Shown here piece by piece: positions 39,901-49,700 of a DNA stretch of 64,000 nt. Positions within the stretch are counted from its first letter, which is position 1. Every line of letters starts with the position of its first letter. The translations under genes and the position numbers were made by a program. The stretch is from assembly GCA_963693285.1 (NCBI GenBank), contig OY848922.1, positions 4,638,923 to 4,702,922 of the forward strand. Direction: 5' to 3'. The notes below the pieces were generated by a model that had not been told where the DNA came from, ran no database searches, and saw nothing but the letters and a program-made list of their open reading frames with translations. Origin of the DNA: Xestospongia muta. Lineage: Eukaryota > Porifera > Demospongiae > Haplosclerida > Petrosiidae.

Positions 39901-42900
39901 AAAATTACTTAAGTTTACTTGTTACGACAAAACAAATTCTGAAATGAACGATACTTTCTAAGTTAAATGAATATCATGATGTAGTATTAACAATACAGTT
40001 AGTTACCCTTAAAGGTATCAATGAATGTGTGTCAAGGATATGAAACATTTGTTGCTGAGTTACTGTCAATAGGAAAAGCAAATTACAAAGCAGCATATTT
40101 TAGTGATTTCAAACATACAAACAGGTATTATGAAAATCTCAATTATGCTAGTCCTACCTGCCTGTATGCCTTTTTTTATACTCACAAATCTCTGTCCAAC
40201 TCTTACTTCAATTTTACTCCTTTCATTCTACTCATTGTCAACTTAAGAAACTTATGGGTAATAGAGATCACCTCTTATTAAATTAAAAATGCTAAAATTA
40301 AGACTACATTTATACTAACATTGAGAAAAAAAAGATCATTGATTTTGTAGATGATCCTTTCAAAATTGGACCTTAAGAAAAATATGGCAGTCACAGTATT
40401 ATGCAGCAGGAAAACGTCCTAGCAGACAATTAATACCTGCAACAATGATCTTAAAACTGATTAATGCTGTTTGATTCAATCCCATCTTCTTAAATGTCAA
40501 CCAATTGTGAAACAATTTTATTTTCTACAACAAACTACAGCTGCAACATTTAGTCCCATACAAACTATGACTGTCACATTTTGTCCCAGACAAAATATAG
40601 CATCCACATACACATAAGTCTTGAGACCAAAAATGAATACCACTGTTGGTCTATTATTAATTTTATATGATTCATATATAATCAATTGCTTTAATTACGT
40701 CATATAGTAACTATTTAATGAAATAACATAACATATATAACATTTTAATGCATAGATATATGAAATATTTATTTACAATAGTTACAACATTATTTCATGG
40801 TTTCCTTAAGTCCACTGATAATTTCAGAATCACAAACATAAATGTGATAACTAGTGTTCAATTATTTAGACATGAAAAAATTCATCCACGCTTTGTACAA
40901 ATTTCAACAAAGAATTTTTTAAATATTATCCATTGTATTCTTGAATTACTTACCTAACATCATCTGCTTAGTTTTAATTTGTACTCCATATTTCCATGCA
41001 AATTAAATTTAAATGTATTTTGAATAATGCATAAAGTGAAAGGAATTTAATCACTGTGTTTAGGAAAGACATACAAGAATTCATGTCAACACAAGATACA
41101 AGTGTTTCTTAATTACATCCAGTGTCTCTTCAGATGTCTTGTCATTGTGTGAATATTTCAATTTACTTTTACTCATTTACAATATAGCATATTTCTATGA
41201 CAACTATTGCAAAAATTGTTACATAGTCAGATATGGAACTATGTTAGATGATTTCCTATTAAATATATATAGAATGAGAGGAGGACATGGCAAGTATTAT
41301 AATTTATCATTTTTGCAAAGATCAATTAGTGAAAGTAAGATATTTTGACTGTGTGCATATTTAGAAACTCGATACTGCATCCAGATTTTAAGAGTAACTG
41401 TATTTATAGATAGACACAGCTAAGCCATTTCTAATTATCAGGTACAGCAATGACATTTGTAAAATATATAACATCAGAGCTAGACCCTCTGATCAAAATA
41501 ATGAAATAGCAGTATTACTATATATTGACAAAAAAGAGCTTCATTTTTTGATGCATGATTTGTACTGTGCACACAAAGAGTTGTAATTTCTCAACATTTC
41601 CAGTGTATTAGTCCTAAGGAAACAAAATAGATCTTGACTGTATGAAAGGCTATTCTAGAATTTGTGGATGGACAATAATGTTGTGACGGGCCAAGATATC
41701 TGCCTGGCTTTGTTTTAATTTTAATGTAACAGTTTGTTCTTTCCAGGAATTTCTGTAAACTTTCATGAATAACTACAGGCTTATTTTTGTTTCTTTTTGT
41801 CTGCAAAAAATATGACAATAGTTTCACATCTTCTAAGTAAAGTTAATCAATGTTCTATTCTTTTACAAATCAAGGTCATGGTTCCCATTATGTGGGAGTG
41901 ACTGCCTCTTCAGATACAATATTATAATAAAAACGTACCAAAACAGGCTTAGCAATCTGTACTTAATCGTTCTAACAAAATCAATAACAAAATAAACTAT
42001 AATTAATAACAAATTATTATGCAGAAAAATAATGGTAATAAGTTATTATATTATTACAGTATAATTTTAGAAGTTTTATTTTTTCCATAAGTCATGCCTA
42101 TCATGTTCAACAAGCACATGAAGGTCATAGTTTGGTGATTACCCTTTATACCATTTTAATAATTTAGAGAAATTGCTAAAATCATAGCAAATGAATACAT
42201 AGGAGACGGAGTGTTTTGACAAAGATCAAACAAAAGAATTAGTCTAGCAGTACTAATTTAGTATTATTTACTATTATTGTATGGTTTTGTTAAAATAATT
42301 GTGTACATTTCCTGCTCTCTCAGTTGTGGTGATTGGTTGCTGGTTGATATATTGATTTTTTTCTAAAGCTTCTTAAACACACATTATCACAGAGGTGATG
42401 TGGGTATTAACTGACATAGGTTCATTTGTTGATCTTAGAAGCTTAAGTTGCACAAAACAATAAAATAAAATAATAATGCAAAATTAATATGTTCTATTCA
42501 TTTTGTATACATATAGACAAAATGATCTGGAAAAGGTTGTATTTCAATCTGTCAAACCAATGGTTCATTCAAATAGTAGTATTTAGACATTTGTATTAAA
42601 AAGTCATAACATTCTGTTTTCTAGATACCAAATTTAAATATAGCTGTACTTTTAGCTAAAATATGAGTGTATCATTTATATAAAATAGCTATAAACATGC
42701 AACATTTAACGTGACAAATGATACCTCAGCATTTTGCTTCTATGGATCATGTGAAACTATACATATACAGAGTTATAACATAATCACAAATACCTAGACT
42801 AATTTGGTACATTGAACATACTAAGTACATGAGTGAGGTGATTATGTCAGTCTTTACATTTAACAAACAAAAAATAGCATAAAATGTATTTTCACTGATC

Positions 42901-43652
42901 TATAATAACATTTTAATATCATACTTAGCATAATTATTATTCATGATCCTTGACTACTTGATGCAATCATTCAATGAACTTTCATACCATGTTGACAACA
43001 GTAATGTCATTACCATTAGTAATTAATATTTTGATGATCTCTGATTATTTAAAAAATAATCTTGTTCTACTAAAGGTTGCACTATGTGGTATGGATTGAT
43101 AGGATTTTGAGTAGTCGCTACTAGCCAAGTAGTGTGATCAATTTTTTTTTATTTGATAGAATCCTCTTATCATTATTGGCAAGCTTTGATCCTTTCCGTT
43201 CCTTAATCATGTTTCATGTAGTCTGTCCATACAATAAATAATGTGTATATTGATGTTTCATACCTTATTAATGACATCAATGTCAACACCATTGCTAATT
43301 AGAACTTTGATAATCTCAAGGTGACCTCTGCAAGTTGCCCCATGTAATGCAGTCCAGCCACTCTATAGCAATAAAACAAACAAACAACACATACCCAAGT
43401 CACACCATAAAATAATGTGGAGTATTTAACAAACTAATTTTCCAAAAGACAGTGAATTTTTAACAAATTGTGTATAAAATAGGAAACATTATAAACATTA
43501 CGTTTAATAGTTAAAATCTTGTTTTATTATCCTAAGTAAAAATTTTGATGTTACCTAAGGTGGAAAACAGTGTAGACAATGACAAACTTAGTTAGAATTT
43601 TCTAAAAAACTGTAGCATGAATTTTTAAATTAAAAGATTGCTTGCTTCTGCA

Positions 43653-43739
<87 letters not shown>

Positions 43740-46700
43740 GTATGCATATATATATGTATGTATCAAAATTGAGGCATCAAAATTGTACAAAAACTTCTTT
43801 AGTTTTTGCAAATGATGCTGGTGGTAATTTAAAAACCTGAAGCACGGAAATCCCAGCTTTACTATAATAGGTGAGGCTATGGCAGATAGAGTCAAAGTTA
43901 TTTTTAAGATTCTGTTTCTTTGAGAATCTACATATTTTCTACACTTATTATAGTTTTTTTATTAATAAACAAGGGGTGGCTTGTGACTTTCACCTACAAT
44001 ACATATCTACATATAATAGTTTATGGCTCTACAAAAATAGAAGATTGTCTGTCTAAAAAGCTAAAAATGTGATACAAAGTAATGACAGATTTGAATCATA
44101 GGGCAGTCATTTTTGTTGCACATTTCATAACTCAAAACAAAATAAAGTAGAATGTCTTTTTATCGTATACTTTAACAGGATAGAGTATAAGATTAAGGCT
44201 ATACTATCATACATACATGTACATGTATATTGACCTCATCAGTATGGTGAATATTTGCACCATTATTTAGTAATTCAGTCAGTGTGCTTAAACTACCATT
44301 TACTGCAGCTACTATTAGCGGAGTTACTCCAAACTACAAATGAAAATAATAAAATATAATTAATGATACATTACATATTTACATATGTAAAACATTACAA
44401 AAATTATCGAAATTTAATTGCATGAACAAACATCAATATGAATTGAATGCATGCTATTTTAGCCAAATTATTGACAAATATAATTTTGCCAATTAGAGAA
44501 TAGTAAGGTTTAACATGCATAGATATAATAATATTAGAAGACCAGGGATAATAATAATTTTATCGATGTAGTTAAGCAAGTAGTCTAATACTCAGGGAAT
44601 CAGTGAAAGGAAGGAATGCCTGTTAATTAATGTTTGTATATGCATGTAATTATTGTATTTAAAATTTATCAAATATATTGATATCAGTAATAAAGATGGC
44701 CATCATAACTAGTTTAACAATGTGGTAAAAAAAATTTGTGATAATTGATAGAAGAATCCTAGAGCATTACGTTTTCAAACATATCTTGGAAATTACATGA
44801 AAAGTGCAAGCAGTAGTTAACCAGACATTCATTCCTTTTTCCAAATGCTCGAGTATGAGGCTACTTAGCTGGGAGTTTTGAACCTTCCTAAAGGTCACTT
44901 ATTGCATTAGAATTGAAAGCCAAAGTAAGCTATACTTCAACAATTAGCTTTATTTATAAGGACTGCAACAAGAGATTATATGAATCACCTATTGATAATT
45001 AACATAGTAAAATAATAAAGGGAAACACAAAACTGTTTTTTAACTGCAACTCAAAATATACAAATATTCCATTCTGTCCACATGTATAACAGAATTTTTT
45101 TTTCCAAACAATCTTTTCACATTTTTTTCTACATTTATTTCTGGCTGTTTAGACTCAATAAAAACTTTGACATTAGATTAATTTCAGTACTGTCTAATCA
45201 TATATAGTGCACCCACGCATAAACTTCCAGTTCAGACATGACCTCTTTGAAAGCCTATATTTCAAAAACCGTAAATCCATTCTACTTCAAAGTTGGTTCA
45301 TCCATGCTATAGACTCTACATTTTGAACATGCCAACTAATACATACCTAACAATTACCGATGACAAAATAATCAGTTCATAGTCTCATTACGCGTACTAA
45401 TCATTCTTTAAATTATACTAACTTAGTTTTCATGAATCATAGGACTTTAATTTTAATAAAATTGACTTCTCTATTCAATAAGAATCATAACAGTATAAAA
45501 TTTGTCAAAAAAATGTAAAAAATATTGACGATACAAAACTTTAAAAAAGTGGAAGCTTATGCCTTGCTGCACTATATTCAATATCCAACCATTAATTAAA
45601 ATATAGTAATATTATAACTTTAAATCTTAAAAGGTTATAGGATATATACAATGTAGAACTGAACTAAATATTGTCTAGTATAATTAATTGTCCATCTCAT
45701 ATACCGTATTAACATACCATAGAAATATAACATCTACATATCATGTACTACAATGGTTGTAGTGTTACGGTGTGTCTTAATGTGTAACAGGTATATCATT
45801 ATATGTATATATAGTGTCATGTAGTACATAGTCTATAATATTTAAAGTATTTTGGAAATATAGTTGTTATGAATTGTGTATATCATTGTCAGGTATATGT
45901 GAAGTCACAAACTAGTAATAAAACCAAATGACACAAATAGTCATATCATAGATGTACATGCAAAAGTATAACTATTCAGAAAACCAAGTAGAGCAATAAT
46001 TATTATTAGAATCATATTATATTGATACTACAATAGTGAAACTATTCTTAAAGGATATTATGAATATCAATTGTTAGTAATGCTAACATTATAGTGCATT
46101 TTTACATTTCTACATTGAAAACATCATAAGACTATGTACTCAAGCTTGCAAAAGAAGACATTTTACACTGTATAACAATATATAAAATAAACTTACTTTA
46201 TTGCATATATTTAAATCAGCTTTAGCTTTCAGTAGACACTTAACGATGTCACTGTTTCCAGCACGTGAAGCATGTATTAGACTTGTATCTTTTACCTACA
46301 TGTCATGATAATCACAATCGTATGATTGCCCATCAATATGTTACCAAAAATGCAAAAAACATACATTGTTACTTGTAATTTAAATACAAGCAAAAAAGCA
46401 TGAAACATTGCTTTACTAGTATTTGCAACTTTGTAATGGTAAAGCCATCTCTTATCATTTAAAAAGAAGTAGTCCTTGCTTTTCAATGATAAAGGATTAG
46501 TAAATAATATTTTAAAAACAATAGAACTTCTTACTTGATAATTTATAATAATAGTATTATTATAGTAATATGTATCCTTTTTCATTTATGGTCACATATA
46601 TCAATAGTAAAATTAGTTTACACACATCCACTCATAAATGTATATTTACATGTATAATTATTACTGTAATGGCAAGTGATATAATTTTAAAATGTAATAT

Positions 46701-49700
46701 AATAATTGTACATGTGCATGTAAATATGTCATCAGGTGTTTGATGTATTTCTCAAAAGGTTATGTTATCATATTATTAGCTAAAAGATACGAATTGTCAA
46801 CAAATAAATTGTACACACAATGAACAATGCACACACACACATATATATATGATCTGGCATAATAAGTTCAAGCATTACTTAAATTCACTTAATGGACTTC
46901 TTATCTTAAGTGAAAAGATTTAAATTTATTGCTTTATGAAAAAGTCTTGATTGCATCATAAACACAGCTTTAAAAAATGAAAAACAAGTGAAAAGGTGCC
47001 TTAAGTAAAAATTAATTGTTTTTAATGAAAGAATTGACTTCATGATGAGAATGAAGTCAAAAGCAGTAAAATGAAGAGCTGTCACTAAAGTGTGATATTA
47101 CCTTGTTTCCAATTGATGTTGTCATTGCAAGAGAACTTACTTAGAATAAAGAGGTATAAAAATTATACGAAAACTTCTTTAGTTTTTGCAAATGATGCTG
47201 GTGGTAATTTAAAAACCTAAAGCACGGAAATCCCAGCTTTACTATAATAGGTGAGGCTATGGCAGTCAGAGTCAAAGATTTTTTTAAGATTCTGTTTCTT
47301 TGTGAAGCTACATATTTTCTACACTTATTATAGTTTTTTTACTTAATAAACAAACAGCAAAAGCCCCTAAATGCACATGCTTTGTTACAACTGTTAGCAA
47401 AGAAGGCTCTAACTGTGGGTATATTTTTATCTAATTTTTAAAAGGATACTTTTACTAATTTCTAAGTTGAATTTGTACAAAATTGCATTTTGTACCAATA
47501 GTAAGTAGTATTAATGGAGCAAACATTTGTTCAGTCTTGCTTGTACCTTTTTGAAAGTTTATTCTGACAATTTAAACTTTCATTTCTGCGACAGGCTTTA
47601 ATCTAGAACAACTTTTTTAATACTCAACTTTTGCCTTTCTTGTTTGCTTTTGTATTTTGTAAATGTAAAGACTATTGTTGCCATTTAAAGCAGTTCAAAG
47701 TGCATTGCGAGCTAGCAGACATACCAAACGCCACGTTTCCTACCTAACTATGAACAAAGTTTATAGTACTTGCTTTCTACATTTCTTTGGGTGTCTTTTA
47801 GTTTCTCTGTTAGCTGGCAATGCATTACTGCTTTAAAATAAAAGCAACAGTCTACAAAAATTAACTGAAAAAAGATTAAAGTTTTGCTATAACTTTTGTC
47901 TTATGTTGTAAAAAATCTGTTAAATGTTCAGTGGCTGTTTTGAACGAAGGGTTGCAGACATTGCACATCTACTTTTTTTCTCTTTACTCTCTATTTATTT
48001 TTAATTATTTAAAAATGTCATGTATTTACTGTTTTTACTTTTTAACTTCACATCTACTTTCATGTATTTTCATCAAATTAAAGTTTTTATATCAAAAAGA
48101 CTCATGAATTATCTTATATGAAACTGCTACACTCACACAAAGCATTAATACTTGCTGTGTCTTTATTAATGCTTTCTAAGGCAAGGGAATCCACTACAGG
48201 AATCACCGAAATAAGGTAGGTTTCCTTTCAGCTTGGACTATATTGGTTGCTTCTGAAAAATAATGCATTACCTCAAGTATTTTAGAAATAATATCTTATC
48301 AGCTGTTGATAGACAAAGAAAACTCATCCTCCATCTTGTCCTTCTTGTGGCCACGTGTTATATTTTATAGATGGAAATACACGGAATACCATCGTGTATT
48401 TATTCTAAGCTTCATCTATATACATTTATCTACTTTTAATTACAAAGTACATGTATTTATTTGTGTATCGTGCATACACGTGGAATATCTGAAGGGTTGT
48501 CACTTTGTGTAGGGTTAACCAGCTACTTCAAGTCAAATAAGAACATAATTTCAATATGTACAGTCATAATCATCACTGTGTGTTACACAAAATTATGGTA
48601 GAAGTTATAGATTGACATAAGCATATATATATATATACTTTAGTTAGTGTAATCATAAAGATTTAGTAATTCGTTGAATTAATTCTTTTATTGTTATAAA
48701 TAATATTGATATTCTCATACATATGATGACATTGGGACTACATAACTAAAAAATGAGAATATATAACCTGCGGTTTATATACTGGGGTCCATTATCAAGA
48801 AAAAGCATATTAATTTTGTGTTACAGAATCCAGTAAAAATCTATTATAAAATGACTCTACAAAGAAAATTAAATAATATTATTCATTCAGTAGTTAATCA
48901 TATTCACATTAGTCTGAAATTCCAAGTATGGTTATCACCTGATTGTTATGGTTTGTCTAATGCTGTTCCAACTTTCAAGTGAAAATTGCATGTTTCTTCG
49001 ACCTTAGAAAAGGTATGGGACCTTTTATGTCAGTGTAGTTGTGTTACTAGTGCACTATCATCATTCATTATTCACTGTCACATGTTAACATCAATAATCA
49101 AGGAATTCTTAAATGATAATTAATGCTGCTTGTGCCATCATGAAGCCCATACACAATAGCAACAATTATAATATGTAGGTATCCATACTGCTCTCAATAT
49201 AATTTGGATTTTTCCAGAAATTAGTAAAGCAACATAACAAAACACAAGGTCAATAACAAATAGTACAAATATGGATAATTATATCAAAAATGTTGTCTGT
49301 TACTAAAAGTCAGCTTCACTCTTTAAGACAATTCTTTAGAACATTTATTGTCTAATAAGCTAATGGATTATGAAAATTAATAGCAGAAGAGAAAGCTTAA
49401 CTTAAAAATACTAAAAAGATAATGCCAAAAATCAGCATTGTCATTCATTTTATACCAGAGAATACTGTGTCGGTTACTTTGACATTTGCCATAATGTTTA
49501 TTGGTAGGGAGTGAATGACACTCTTCACTTTTTGCAGTAGAAAAATGCAAAATCATCATGCCAACTTCTTATCAAGAAATTATTACTTTTACATATCAAT
49601 TTTTGATTTCATGTATAGCTTCAATGCTACAGTCAACTTACACCTTGGATAGGTATTTATTTTATATTTTTTGTGTCTTTGACCTCACAAAACATAAATA

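Noticed and set aside
40021..40281. 86-codon plus-strand ORF in the intron between exons 5 and 6
   Set aside because: The same sequence recurs in other introns of the array (about 29090, 37420 and 38940) where the frame is broken, so it is duplicated intron and not a gene.
43656..43895. 79-codon minus-strand ORF ending in Ile-Tyr repeats
   Set aside because: It comes from the TA microsatellite.
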